Below are positions 10,943 through 24,035 of a stretch of 64,000 nucleotides of DNA, in pieces. The stretch is taken from assembly GCA_019915015.1 (NCBI GenBank), contig JAHBBC010000009.1, positions 1,116,001-1,180,000 on the forward strand, given 5' to 3'. The stretch comes from Auriscalpium vulgare. Its lineage: Eukaryota > Basidiomycota > Agaricomycetes > Russulales > Auriscalpiaceae. Position numbers and translations under genes: made by a program. Every line of letters starts with the position of its first letter. The first letter of the stretch is position 1. Under the pieces are notes generated by a model that was not told the origin of the DNA, searched no databases, and saw only the letters and a list, made by a program, of their open reading frames with translations.

Positions 10943-12713
10943 TCACTGCGCGCCCGCCGCTTCTAGCATCCCCACGGCACGTCTGAGGTCGTCGAGGGGG
11001 TCTGTTTCCGACACCCACTCGAAGTTCGCTTGTATGCGCTCACCGACCGCGTGGAGACCTGTGCCATTGAGGCCGTGCAACGCGAAGTGCAGTCCGTTCT
11101 CCCGAGAGCGCTCGGCGACGCGGGCCGTTTGGGGCTGGCGAATAGACGAGTAGATGCGGAGGGCATTGGCGAGGGTCCGACGGGAGGTGAGGCGGTGGCC
11201 GAGAAGGGCAGAGAGTATGTAGGCATCCTGTGAGGATCGGGGTCAACTGTGCTCGCATACGGCATGTAAGTGGTATACCTCGATAGCTTGCCCGGCTCCA
11301 GCACCTTGGAAAGGTGTCATAGCATGAGCCTGTGTGTCTCGTCAGATCTTTGTCGCCGTTATATGTGAATGGGATCTCTTACTGCGTCACCGAGAAGCGC
11401 AACGTTCGCAGACGCGAAGGATGGCAATGGTTTCACAACATTCACCGCCCATCGGTTCACTTTCAGCCCGGCTAGGCACTGCGTGTACCAAAGACTGTGA
11501 ATACACTCATGACGTCTCGAGGCATCGTGAGAATACGTACTGCGATGAGTTGCCCGACCTCCGGCTCCCAGCCTTGGAATAGGCTTGCAACGCCGCGGGG
11601 ATCCGCCACGGTAACCCATGCCTCAGTGTAGAATGATCCTTCCTGGCCGGGGTCTACATCAAAGGCCGCGAGGTTGATAAACCGGCCCCTGGAGACGGGG
11701 TACGCCATGAGATGCTGGAAGGAAATATCCGCTTTATCGGCGACTGTGAGCAAGCAGATAAATTGATTACTTACTCGATTTTTTCCAAGGTACTGAAGCA
11801 AATTCAGAACCCAGAAATAGATAATTATGAAGAACTGGCACGCACTTGGACTGCGCCGCCGAAGACGCGATGCTGAGGCGCCACACGTCTCAATATCTCA
11901 GCGGGTATAAGCGTCCTGTAGACTAGAACGCCCGAATATCGCGGACGGATGCAGTCTCGAATTTCCGCGGCTTCTGGTATTCTGCCACTCTGCTCCGCGG
12001 CCGCCGCAAACTCCTGCATCAGCGTTGACCGGACGTTGGATTTGAGACCGTCCGCGCCGACGAGGAGGTCGCATGTAGCCGTGGATCCATCCTGAAAGAC
12101 AAGTTGGACGGACCCTTCGCCGCTCTGGATATATTGGACGAGGCGTTTTGACGTGTGTTTGCCGCACAACGGTGAGAGACGCCGTAAGATGACTTCATGG
12201 AACTCGGCACGATGCACGCCAACGAGTCCACCTGCCGGGCAGGACCATATGTACTGTGAGACTGTCGTGTGTGCGAAAGAAGAGCCGTACGTACCTCGCG
12301 ACTCGATCGTGGCGAAGCTCACGCCCTCCGGTTGGTCGGCTTTGCGATAGTGTAGAGTCGGTGCTAGACGCCAGGTCGCCATCAGTGACCACCATGACAG
12401 AGGAAACACGTTGCCACGTACTCCGATTCTCGGACGGGCGCGTGTCAAGCAAACGCATCACATCGTCCTCCAGGTTTAGCTCTCTCAGCACCGTCCGCGT
12501 ACGCCACCACAGTCCGATGCCTGCGCCAATTTCGGTGAATATGGTTGCGGCTTCGTATACATTGACCTCAATATTGGGATACTGGGATAATGCCATGGCT
12601 AGTGTGAGCCCGCCGACCCCGCCACCGCTAGGCACAAAATCAGCGCCGGGAGTGATGATCCAGATACAGACGCACCAAATCGCGACTCGTAACTTGATGG
12701 GGGCTCCAGACAT
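10943..12713 (-). CDS. FAD-dependent monooxygenase, salicylate hydroxylase-like (class A flavoprotein)
   Basis: Predicted NAD(P)H- and FAD-dependent hydroxylase of an aromatic or polyketide-type substrate. All three family signatures appear once eight short introns are removed. The Rossmann GxGxxG is split by intron 1 (LRVAICGGGVGGLTLAMAL). The DG fingerprint is DLLVGADGLKSNVRS. The FAD-ribityl GD motif is NVALLGDAAHAMTPFQGAGA followed by GQAIED. HLMAYPVSRGRFINL is the usual beta-strand segment before it. The stop is at 10943 (VGMLEAAGAQ) and the start is MSGAPIKL at 12713. No frame damage, so probably functional. No neighbouring pathway gene identifies the substrate. Catabolic salicylate hydroxylase and a secondary-metabolism oxygenase are both possible. 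Confidence 0.85.
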
Positions 12714-15700
12714 CTGCGGTATTCAGAGAGAAAGTGGGCGAAAGACAGTCAAGGAATCGGCAAACGGCTCAATCTTCTTTTATGCGAGTGGGGATCATAG
12801 ACACGAGGAAACGGCGGCTGTGAAGCCGCAGGGCGCGCCAGGGGCACTGGACTCCAACTCCACGATGAAATCGCACATAGTCACGTACTGGCGCAGCACA
12901 TGTCAGCGTCCTGACTACTCCGCCACCGCGAAGAAGCCCGAAAGCCGATATTTTCGCTCTCGAAAGATGCCGCAAGAGCGCGTCGGAGCTTCCCCCACGA
13001 GGCGCTGCTGACAAAAGCAAGATCCATCGAAGGCACGAGTTGTCAGTATTTGGAGGGAAGGCCAGAGAGTACGAGGTACACGGACAAGAAGGTCGATGGT
13101 ATGAAAAAGCCGGTGCCCGGGGCATTCAGATAGCGCGAAATTCGCGCACTCCGCCTGCCGATCCCCTTTTCTCGCATTTCAGACGAACCCGCCAAGTGAC
13201 AGGGCGAGACTTTGCAGGTTAGTGTCATTGCAGACGTAGGTGGCTGGAGGATGTGGTGGTTAGCAGACAGCTGGCAGAGCCCGGCACGCCGCGGCCGGCA
13301 CACGAGTCCGGGCCGAATAGCCGCCCAGTCTCAGTTGCGGCGGCCATCGGCCTCAAGTCCATTGAGCAGTTTGAGCTTGATCAACGCTGTGCCAATACAG
13401 CAGTACGAGGACGAACCCTAGCGGGACCTTGGATACAACGTCGCTCAAGGCCACAACCTCGTGACGCACCGACTGTTTGGTATTCACGCGATGCGTGAAT
13501 TTCGGCCTTGCACCCAAAGCGAAGAACAGCGTCGACTATAACAGGGACAACACAGGCGTCATCGATTCTATCGACACCATCAGTTGACGTGCCTATGTCC
13601 AAGCTTGAATGTGCTGTGACTTATCGGGGGCGTGTTCTATTCCAATTTCCCGTTTGGCGCGACGCGAGGCCGCGTTTGCGCGCAAACGAGGAAGCCCTAC
13701 CGTCATAGCGCCAAGAGGCCACAGCGCACCGGCGCCTGTAAGGATGCCGCCTTCTTTCACATAATGTTCATTGTCTCGGTCACGGATATATGTTTTCCTG
13801 TCGCAGAGTTTGGGCCGGAGAATCGATGGCTGTTCAAGGGGTGAGGCAAGGTCCAGGCTGTTGAACGGTCGGAGGCAAAGATGCCGGCAGGGGTACCACA
13901 GGGTGCAATCGCTGACCTGCATTCGACGAAAGGTCCTTGTTTTATTACACCTCCGGAAGTTGCATATTTGAAAATGATGGAGCTCGATCCTTCTCGGCAT
14001 AGCTAATGAGATTGAATGGATCAGAGTAGTCCATGAAGCATTAGAAGAAGACCTCACCGTCAGTGCTGGCAACTAAAGAGAGTTGACTCCACTCTTTTCG
14101 GCATGCGGGCAAGACAGGTCGTTGATAGACGCACGCGAACAGCGCCCAGCAGCGGCCACTGCCATTGCTCATCCGCCGGATACATCACCGTGTTGCCATT
14201 GTGCCAATCTCAAACAGCCGACAGGAACTTGTTCGCTGCTGCCACTCAGCCCGCTGCTTGCCTGAGCGCTCGGTGCTATAGCGGTGTGCGTCAGACCCGA
14301 TGGCTGGTTCAACGGCTAGTATCGCGCACCGAACTTTAAAAGACGGCAGGCGATCAAAGCCGCCGCTATATCCGAACGTTTCAAGTCGTCACAATATGAA
14401 TGTTTGAGCGGATACCATCATCGCCACCCGGAGATGTCGGCTGTTGGTGGTGCGACCAGCTTCGCAGGCTAGCAACCTTCAAGGGCGCATCTGTTTCCTG
14501 CTTGCATGTCGAACGACTCGCGGCCCGCGGGGATATCCTAGGATGCTGGAATTATCCCGATGTTGGCTGTTGGCGGCTAGTGGCAATCCATAGAAGAACG
14601 ATATCTGCTTCAGACACTGGTGGATGTCCAGAGGATGTAGAGGATAAAGTGGTAGTGCAGAAAACTGGGGCCAAAGACGAACGATGGCGATGGCCAAAAT
14701 TGGCCACGTCGTCTCGGAGGAACAAGAGGAACAAGAGGAACAAAAGGAAGAGACGAATTCGAAGGAAGGAGCGAGATGATCGCGCAGTCCCGTCCGCAAG
14801 TTGACCCCGGCATTCGCAGATTGCGTGTCTACCGGGGCGCCCACGCAAGGCCCGCGGATCGCTTCTGTCTGCTGATCGTCCACGCTCGGCTGGCGAGCGC
14901 GGGGGCTTGAGAGCTGGGCCAGCACAACAGCACCCGCGCGCTCCCACCCCTCGCACTACGGCAGCCCGTGCGCATGAGGGTGATGCGCCGAGGGTACGGA
15001 AATGCGGTACAGGGCTGCGGGCGGCGTGCCGGGGAGAGTCAGGGGGCGCAGCGTGCTCGCTGGGCTGAGCCGCACAGTGTGGTGGCTCGGCATTCGCAGG
15101 CTACGCAGCAGCGGTCAGGTCGTGGGATGGTGAGGGTATGTGAGAGCCTGGGTGACGCACACAGGCCTCCATTGGGAAATTCGCGACATGCGCTGTCTCA
15201 AGGCCCTGCAGCATGTAGTGAAACCTGCACATAAGCGGTCGCCAAGATGCGGCATCGTTGCAGCCGATGTACGCTCAATAGTTTCTGCAAAATAAAGTCC
15301 AGAAATTAAGAGCCAGGATATCCAAGTGTGAGCGCGGCCTCAACAGAGATAATCGCGGTCTCGATGCGAACAGAACGTCGATTGGTGGCGGGCAGCACCC
15401 AGTCGGAGCTGATCGGCGTTGAGGCGGCCGTTCGTTAAGGGAAGCTGACAAGGAGTGACTACAACGACTGACTACAACAGGGTCGCATTCTAAAAGTGCG
15501 GGAAGACATTGCGCTACGGCGTACGTCATGAAGTGCCTATGCCAGGTATAGAGGCGACGGCGTACCTACATGCAAGGTCGGCTTTGTAGTCTGAAGCCGC
15601 TGAGCGCCGACGTATGTAGAGGCGTGACAGTCTGAGAGGGCCGTGATTGATGTAAAAGATTCTCGATTTCTACGACGTGTCGCCCCTACCTCCGCAGGTG

Positions 15701-17133
15701 TAAGCAGATACTGACACAAGGCAAGCACCAACCAGGAAAACAACACAGACAGAGGAAGTGCGCGCCAATGCTTAGGAAAATAGTCGGTATCGTGAGACAA
15801 GAGCCACTGACGCTCGAGCATGAGAACACGGTTGGGAATGGTTATATGAAAGCCACGAGTCCGCGATAACAGCTCGAACGCCGAGGACCAGAAGATGAAG
15901 CATTGCAGACCCAGAGATGTCGCGCGTCTTCAGCGTGTTTGATGAGTGCGAGGTTACTGCGACGAGGTGTATCCGAGGGAGAAACGCAGGGGAGCGCCGG
16001 AACAGGCAAGTAAGAAGGAATGCGCCAGGCGAGGCTGCGTCGCCGACCAGGGGCAGATTGAGAGCGGCAAGCGCGGAGATCAATTCCGCACTGATGCCGA
16101 GCAGTGCCGAACAGCGCCGAGCAGCACCGAGGCGGCCGCCGCTGGTGTCTGCCGGTGTGCCGTCTCCGTCCCAGACTGCGTCGTTGGAGACTGGTGTCTA
16201 CTGGCACGCCGGTTGCTTGACTGCGGGCGACAACGAGCTCACTGTACTGTGTCCGCAACGAATCCCGCCCCCAGAATCCCGCCGCAATGTGCGCCCGGAA
16301 AATCAGTTCTGCCAGACGCCGAGAACGGTGAGAACGGCTTGGCCGCGACAGGCGCGACCGCTCTGCTTGAGTGTTTCCGTAAGGTGTTCCGAGCACGAGA
16401 AGGCCGGCTTCCGCCATTAAGGTTCGCTGGTCGACGAGGTGCCAGATAAGAGCTGCCTGTGGGGGCAAGGGCGCTCCGCGTGTATGGGGAGTTTCCGGGC
16501 ATGTGACGTTGAGACGGCGGCGTGGTGAGACCGGAAGGCCGCGTTAAGGGGGCAGAGCGCAGGGCAGAGCGATACGTAGTGACGTGGGGCCATGCACCCA
16601 TTGGACGGAGTGTCGAGGACCGGCGCAGATGAGCCAGCCAGCGGCGAGGCGGTGGGAGGCCGACGCGAAGACACCCAGGTTCTGACAGCAGACGGCCAAT
16701 GTGCCTGCCGTGAGCTTCCTTCAATGGTACGTTCTGAAGCGGAACAAGAGGGCGATGCGGTGTGCTGTGCGCCGTCCGAGTCGGTGTCCGCCAAGTTTGA
16801 GCGAGCGAATATTCATGCGCCGCGCGGACTTGTGCGACGCGAGAGCTTGGCACGACGATCTTGCAACGTCAGAGCCCGACGCTGGGAAAGAGGACCTGCG
16901 GAGAAACAGAAGCAGAAGGGAAAAAAATGTCAGTATGTGGGATAGAGGAATGGACGTTTGCGGATGTTGATGTAGACTCGCGGTCAGATGCCGAGTTCTG
17001 CGAGGAACTCTTAGTAGCTGCCAGAAAGCACCTCCTTCTCTCCCTCACCCTCTTCCTCTCGCCCCGCCTCCAGCCGTCTACAACTCCCCTACAACTTCCA
17101 CCGAACTCGACCGAGGCACCTTCGCAACGCGCC
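12714..17133. other. 4.4 kb without a confidently callable gene
   Basis: Scattered minus-strand frames: 14072-13593, ending in a hydrophobic stretch (GILTGAGALWPLGAMTVGLP); and three overlapping frames between 16800 and 15537 with hydrophobic runs such as RALPLSVLFSWLVLALCQYL and ISALAALNLPLVGDA. These could be exons of a membrane protein, but I could not build a spliced model. A short purine-rich 9-mer array (aggaacaag units) sits at about 14717-14748. Confidence 0.35.
14717..14750 (+). repeat. short 9-bp tandem repeat
   Basis: Three to four copies of aggaacaag in a purine-rich tract. Simple repeat; no function inferred. Confidence 0.7.
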
Positions 17134-18880
17134 ATGGGGAGGAGAAAGATCGAAATCCAACCCATAACGGTTCGTTTTGTCGTCCCGCCCCGCCCCCGTT
17201 TATTCTCGTCCGCTCTCCCTGTGCTCCTTCGCCCGCTTACCGTTCCATTATGTCTGTTTTAATAGAACGAGCGCAACCGATCCGTGACGTTTTTAAAGGC
17301 AGGTGTCTCAGTGCCAAGACTTTCTTGCGGCAAAAATAGCTAACCTTATAATAACTACCACTTCCCCTCCCCTCCCCCACCCTCCCCTCAGCGCAAGACC
17401 GGTCTATTCAAGAAAGCCTACGAGCTTGGCGTCCTCTGCTCCGTCGATGTCGCTGTTATAATCTTCGGTGGGCTGTTTTTTCCTTGCCACTTCATCGCTG
17501 TTCTATTTTTAACCGCCTTGGCAGAGCGACGCCATGGCCACCCAGAGAAACTCTCCCAATACTGCTCAGCCGATGTCGACAATCTTGTTCAGCGGCACAT
17601 CCACGTACGAGCTGGTCTCGCGACTTCTATGTTTCGTGCTGACCGCCATCTTAGTTCGAGGGTGACCGCGACACGCGCACGCCCCAAGATTTCAGCGGAG
17701 GAAATACAGACGCTCGCATAGATGATCTAGGCGAGGACGACGACGAGGTGGAACCAGAAGATGTCGCTGGGCCACCCACGCAGCGCAAGCGCCAGGATAG
17801 CCTCAAGAATAAGTCAGGGGGAGGGTCCGCTGGTGCGAAGATGCCCAGCATGAAACAGGAAGATGTACGTCGCCTTCCGCTGCATACCTATCACCTTAAC
17901 ATGGTTGCACACAGCTCGACTATCGTCCGCACCTGTCCGGCCACACACCGTCCGTGTCACCAACGCTGCCCGTCTCCTCCGACCGCACCCAGCCGCCCCA
18001 TGGCTCCGGTTCCCGCGCCCACGCATCGTCGTACGGTGCGGGGCCCTCGAGCAAGCGCCCGCGCACTGGCACGTTGCCGGGCGACGACCGCGCCCGTGCG
18101 CCCACCACCTCGCCTGCGTCTGTGTCGGCCGCATTCCCGTACCGCCTCGACGACACGCACGCGGCGTACGATCTCGACATGCCGCCCGCATCCCACTCGC
18201 CATACGCGCACTCCCACTCCGCGCCGCTGCCCACGCATGGACACGGGCACGGGCATGGGTACTCCGGCCATAGCAGCTTCTTCTCCAGCGGCGGCACCTC
18301 GCAAGGCATGCATGCGTCCAACACATACCCGATGCCGCCCCCGCCGCTGCTGCGCAACCCCGCCGCCAGTACGTCCGCGCTCTTCGGCAGCACGCACTCG
18401 CGCCCGCTTCCACGCATCTCTCAGCCGCCGCCCCCCACGCATTTCGCCCACGACGTCGGCACGGACGACATCTTCGCCGGCGTGTTCGGAACCGCACCGC
18501 AGACACAAGGCGCGGGCGGCGCGAGCGCAGGGGCTGGGTCCGGGGTAGGTCTGGACCTCGCGTTCCTCGACGCCCCGCTGACGTTCGACTGGCCGCAGCA
18601 CATCGCGTCTTCGCCGGCAGATGGGCCATCATGGTTGGATTCTCTCTTAGGGACCGTGTCGGAGGACGGGGCTGGGGACGGCGGTGGGGGCGGTGGCGAA
18701 GGGACGGGGCACGGGCGCCGGGCGAGTGCGGGTCATGGGCTGGAGCGGCCATCGCCGAGGGCGGGCGCAGCAAAGAGAATCAGGCAAGACGAGGATGTGA
18801 GCGGGATTGGGCGGGCGGCCATGCGGGAGGATGGCGGTCTGGGAGGCGACGGCGGGACGGTGAGGGAAGGGGGTGGCTGA
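17134..18880 (+). CDS. MADS-box transcription factor, RLM1/MEF2 type
   Basis: Nuclear DNA-binding regulator; yeast Rlm1 acts below the cell-wall-integrity MAP kinase, but that role here is inference. Exons: 17134-17169, 17266-17298, 17392-17467, 17525-17604, 17655-17864, 17915-18880 (466 codons, all phases consistent). Splicing restores a MADS box at residues 1 to about 60: MGRRKIEIQPIT, NERNRSVTFLK, RKTGLFKKAYELGVLCSVDV, then IIFERRHGHPEKLSQYCSAD. An acidic stretch (EDDDEVEPED), a basic patch and a long low-complexity Ser/Pro/Gly/His tail follow. Intron 2 (17299-17391) must begin with GC, not GT, to keep the invariant LKRKTG. A pyrimidine-rich tract precedes its acceptor. The C-terminal Gly-rich end runs to a stop at 18880. 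Confidence 0.9.
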
Positions 18881-19900
18881 CATTCTTGCAGGTGCTTTCT
18901 ATTGGACAGTCCTCGTTTCTTGCTATCATGTCTTTAACGACATTGTCTGGTTATTTCTGCAGTGCGTTCGTGTGCCAGGTATCCATCTTGTTGCGCTACT
19001 ACAACCTTTTCTTCTGCCAGTTGGCTTTGAATTCAGGTCTGCACACTGGCAATGCATCAGCTGAGGATGTCCTCATTGCAGGGATCCCAATCACTGATTG
19101 TTGGTAAGGGAGGCGGTCTGGATGCCCAAGCGGCGAGAAGAATGATTCTTTCCACAGGGCAAACTCCCGGTAAGAAGGAAAACGCCATCTTTGACGTCGA
19201 ATTCGGTCCGCAATATAACGTCAGAAGCCTGCGGTAGCGAAAAGGGGAAAAAGAAGAGACATAATCCATAGTGCGACGAGGAATCGCCGAGCGTAGGTCA
19301 CCATCACCAGGTTGTCTGCATTGTCTGTATGAAGCATCAATGATAGCACAGTAAGCTACGGTATGGGTCGGGGGTGCAAGCCTTTTGTCCTGACGCAGTG
19401 AACTGACTGTGACGGTGTCCGAAGAGTCGCTGACGGAATGGTAGCTTGGCGGCCCGGCCCGACATTCCGATGGTGGGTAACCGAGTCGTCCGATTTCCAT
19501 GCAGGTGGCCACCACTTTCATACGGACGACATCCAGGCCAGACGGCAAGTGCGGGAGCAATACCTAGTATTACTGTCTGGGTGCTAAGCTGCGCAGTGGC
19601 GCCTGCTGATCAATGCCCCTGTGCCACGTTTCCGACACAGCGGTATCGCTCGGTAAAACGTTCCGCATTGTCAGCTCAATAGGATCAGCAAAGTGTAGCG
19701 GCCTTGAGTTGACCAGTGCCGCCAACCCGCTGTGGTCAAGTCCCATTCAATCTCGAGTCTCGACTTCGTCGTCGGGCGGCAACAGCCGAAATAGGAAGAC
19801 ATAATTGCCGGATAAGGGAAGCGGGATTCCCAGTGGTTACTCTCTGCCCAACGAAGCGCGGCGATTCGTTTACAATGCTTCCTTCTCTCCTCCCACCACC
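18881..19900. other. intergenic region between MADS-box and Zn2Cys6 genes
   Basis: 3' UTR of the MADS-box gene and promoter of the Zn2Cys6 gene. Short frames only. A CT-rich tract with ccttctctcctcccaccacc directly precedes the ATG at 19901, as is common for fungal start regions. Confidence 0.4.
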
Positions 19901-22900
19901 ATGCCGGTCGACACCACAAAGCCAACCGACCGCCGCAGAGTCCACCGTCGCGACCATGACCCGTCCAGCGCTCGCGAGATCGAGCTCAAGAGGAGCCGGG
20001 GAGAGATATCCTGCGCGGAATGTCGAAGGTGCGATCATCGGCTCCTCTGATCTATTAGTATCAATGCCTCATGTCTTTCAGGCTGAAAATCAAGTGCGAC
20101 AAGCAGATTCCTTGTCAGTCGTGCCAGGTATGTGGTCCATTCAATGCTGAACACCGGACTGCACCGCCTCTGACCCTCTACAACAGAGGCGAGGATGTGC
20201 CGCACTGTGTCCGAACGGTACGCACTCCGTCCTCTCAGCGTACCATGCTGATCATGTATACGTCTAGGGAGCCTCGCCACTGGCCAAGGCACTCGGTAAG
20301 TCGTCAGAGCTCCGCATTGCTGTGCGTGCTCAATTTGGTCGCCTACCGCCGCACAGATTCGTCATCGCGGCAACCGAACACCTGCACCGGCGAATAGCCC
20401 GCATGAGCGATCGCATACGCCAGCTTGAGGATGCTCTATCTGTGCTACAAGCAAGCCACTCCAAGGAGCCGCACCCGATTCTCCAAGACGCGTTCCTCGC
20501 CATCGACAATGAGCCCGAGCCGGACCCGGGTCAGGAGGCGGACAGCGACGACGGCGAGCTGAGCACAGAGGCTATCAATGCCTTTGGCACCATGTCCATC
20601 TCAGACCACGGTACCTCGCGCTTCTTCGGGCCTACCGGCGGTTCCGAAGGTCTGCTCCTCGTGCGTCCAGATCCTCCAATGACACTTGTACCCCTCTAAA
20701 ATATCTTAGATTGACGGAGATGATACTATCGGCTCCCCGGGCAGCAGCCACCAGACCGACTCTAGCGCAGGCTCGAAGAGCCCGTTGTCAAGCGACCTCA
20801 CCCGCTTCTCCTATGCCTTCCCGTTCACGCCAATGGGGCCTACCGAAAGCCAGGTCGACCTCATCCGAGCTCATCTTCCCCCATGGGAGCTTGCGGTCAC
20901 CATCGCGGAGACATACCTCTCAAACGCTGCCTGGCTTTTTCGTGGTGTGTCCAGGATCCAGCTCATGGACGAGATGCTCCCGGCAATATACAAGAAGCGC
21001 ATAGTGTATCCACCGGACGACTACGGCGGTCCGCACGACCTCGCATTGCTGCTCAGCATCTTCTCCGTTGGTCGGATCGTCGACATTAGCCTGCCGCAGT
21101 CCGTGTCAGAGGCAGAGGGAGAACATTACAACCAGCTGGCATTGGCTGCGCTCTGCCTACGACCCGTGCTCGAGCGGCCGTCTATGGTAACCATTCAGGC
21201 TCTGCACCTTTCGAGCATCTACAACGCTATGTGCGGTAGTGAAGTCAGTGGCGGCGAGTCGAGCATGGAGACGACGTGGTCTCTCATCGCGCTTGCCGCT
21301 CACCTGGCGCAAACGGTGCGTTACCGCTCGGCTCTTTGCTCTCTTTTCGCGCATCTCACCTGTATTGACAGATTGGCCTGCGTAAGCGTCTCTCATTAGT
21401 CTTATCCTACGATTTCTCACAGGTTAACGGCAGATCGAGACTCCGCACGCTGGGAGACTAACCCGAAAGTGGTGCAGAGGCGCCGAATGCTGTTCTGGGA
21501 TCTTTTCATCGCGGATTCTTGGCATGTGGGTCGCTCATCTGATGCTCAATTACTTTCCGGTCGGCTCAAAGATACCGCGCAGACATTATCAACTGGCCGT
21601 CCGCCTGCCTTCAACCGCGTCTACATCGACTGCCAATTTCCACAAGATGACGAAGTCCCTCAAACACTCGACGGCGGCTCAGTTACAGGCTGTGCGTGGC
21701 GCCGCTGTCTCATCGACCGGCATTCTTCTGTCACTGACCTTCCGCTCCACAGTTGGTACCTGGGGCTTCCGCTTCGCATACGAATGCGTAGCTGAGGTCG
21801 CCGCCCGCACCCTCACCGCAACTGCACCGCGCTACTCCGAGATTATGGACCTCGACCGCAAAATCCGCGAGTTCGCTATTCCCGCAGACGCGCTCGCCAT
21901 GCTCAAGGGTGGGACCGATGTCGACCCGACGAAAATACCGCTCTCGGGGTCCATGACTGTCTTTGTCTTATCGCACACGCGCGAAGTCAGTGCGTATACT
22001 TTCACACAGCTTCGTTGTTACCTGCACCGCTGACAAGCCCCATCTTGACCCGACACTCACGTTCAGTCTTGTTGTTCATTCACCGCAGCTTCTTCGCTCA
22101 GGCGTTGATAGAAGATCCCGTGAACCCTATCAGGAGCCCATATTCACACTCGTTCTTGGCCAGCGTGCGCGCGGCGTCGACCATTTTGCATGTTGTGCGC
22201 GAGCAATTCGCCATTCATCCTGCGATCGTGTCGCGGTTCTGGAGCACGTGGACGTACGCGTTTTCTGCCGCGGTGAGTGGAGACTCGCTTGATATGGTGT
22301 ATGTCCCTGTGGCTCATGGAGCTCGGGGTTAGATTGTGTTCGGCGTGATTGTAACGCGGGGCCCGCGGTCCAGCCTCGCTGACAATGCTATGGCAGAACT
22401 GGACCAGGCGTGCGACATGTTTGCACAGGCGGCGAAGCTGAATCGGCGCGCTGCCAAGGCTCATGTAGGTGCCTTTTGTCATATTACCTGCGCCTGCTAA
22501 CTCCTCATCGGTGAACAGACGATCCTTTCACGTTTGAAAGACAAGGCACACCGCATCCTCGCTGCATCAAGAACCACCGACCCAACAGCGTCACAAGCTG
22601 CTGATGGAGCCGCATGGGACATCAAGCAGGAGGAGCTTGACGACGAGCTTGACATTTTCGCGGGGCGTACGAAGGTCCTGCGCTCGTCGGGCTCTGCCGG
22701 CTCGCCGTCACAGATGTCGATGAACACCTCGCAAGACTTCACGCCGAAGAGCAGCAACAGCCGCGAGGGCACCGCCGCCGTGCCATACGATGCTGCGGTC
22801 TACGAACACCGAGCGCCCGTGCAAGCACCGGTCCTGAATGACTGGCTCGCACGGCAGGAGCAAGTCCAGGCGTACGGCGGGGATCCGTACCTTCCTCATC

Positions 22901-23331
22901 CTCTTGCGCCCGCGCACCACCACGCGCCCAGGTCCGGCGTCCAACACACAAAATACGAGGAGCTCGCGGAGTCGCCCTCGCACGACCCCCACAACCCGTA
23001 CGAGTATGTGCTGTACCATCCGCCGCCACAGCCCTCGCATCGCGGCACTTTCCCCCCACGCGCCGACGCGTATGCGCCGCCGCCGCCCCAGATGCATGTG
23101 TCCGAGGTGCCGCCCTACGCGCAGCAGCAGTACGCCGCACCCCCGTATCCGCCGTACGCACCGCACCCACACGCACTCGCGTTGGGCGGCCCACCGGGTG
23201 CGCAGCAGCAGTACACGCCGCCGGATCTCGCGCAGCTTGGGCTCGCGACAACGTCGGGGAGCTCGCGCATGAACGAGACGTGGACGTCGTTCATGCAGCG
23301 CTCGGGCATCCTTGACGGGTCGAATATGTGA
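19901..23331 (+). CDS. Zn(II)2Cys6 fungal-specific transcription factor
   Basis: Binuclear zinc-cluster regulator. Exon 1 ends CAECRR; two introns later the cluster reads CAECRRLKIKCDKQIPCQSC followed by QRRGCAALCPNG, the full six-Cys pattern. A coiled-coil-like linker follows (EHLHRRIARMSDRIRQLEDA). The middle-homology/Fungal_trans region follows (PWELAVTIAETYLSNAAWLF, IGLHRDSARWETNP, MLFWDLFIADSWH, TGRPPAFNRVYIDCQFP). Then a conserved C-terminal half (GTWGFRFAYECVAEV, REQFAIHPAIVSRFWSTWTY) and a Pro/His/Tyr/Gln-rich tail ending SGILDGSNM. I count about 13 short introns, all in consistent phases. One exon is only 10 nt (21372-21381). Single full-length copy; target genes unknown. Confidence 0.9.
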
Positions 23332-24035
23332 TTCGCCTTGTCGCCTACATCTTGTTGTCTCCATCAAGTTTATTCGTCTCTCACCTTTCACTTTCTTTAT
23401 CGTTTGTTCGTTGTTTTTGCTAGTTTGCTTTCTTGCTCTGCTATCCGACTTCTTCATTCATGCTACCTACCTTAGTGTCAGTACTATTTTGCTGTATTTT
23501 TATATCTTTCGTAGACTTGTCAAATAATGGCTCCGACTCCCAACGTTTGGGCGTTGGGGGGGAGCTTTGTAATGTTCTGTAATTTGATAGGTGTATATAC
23601 ACGAGGCGACTGGCTCACTAATTGCAAAGGCAACATCCACGGCACATCAGATTATGAGTATTGCTGGCGATGACAAGAGGGAAACTGGTAAGACCCGGCG
23701 TGGCAGACGACTACTACATTAAGTACACTAAGCTATGGGACGCGTATATGATACATAATAAAGATCAGCAGAGCTATCAACGAAGTGATGCAAGTCCATG
23801 TAAGTGCGCAATGACAACTTGAATCAGCATAGCAGAACAGCCGAAATGAGTCTAAAAATATGAGTGTGATGTATGTTATGTATATGCGTGCAGAGGCACA
23901 GGCCATCTGGCCCCAAGAAAAACAGACAATAAGCGCTATAACCGAGTGAAAAAACGATACAGAGCGATAAGGACAGATGAGCAGACATTGAGCAGTTGCT
24001 TGGAGTTTGATGACCGAGGTAAGTTAGATGGCGAA
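23332..24035. other. intergenic, AT-rich
   Basis: T-rich 3' UTR of the Zn2Cys6 gene (about 23340-23520), then AT-rich DNA with no open frame of note. The downstream gene ends at 24036, so this is a tail-to-tail spacer. Confidence 0.5.

Noticed and set aside
15537..16853. Membrane-protein gene on the minus strand
   Set aside because: Hydrophobic pieces occur in several frames, but I could not find a splice chain or any family motif.
17814..18773. 319-codon minus-strand frame under the MADS-box tail
   Set aside because: Arg/His/Pro-rich shadow of a GC-rich coding exon; the plus-strand gene explains the region.
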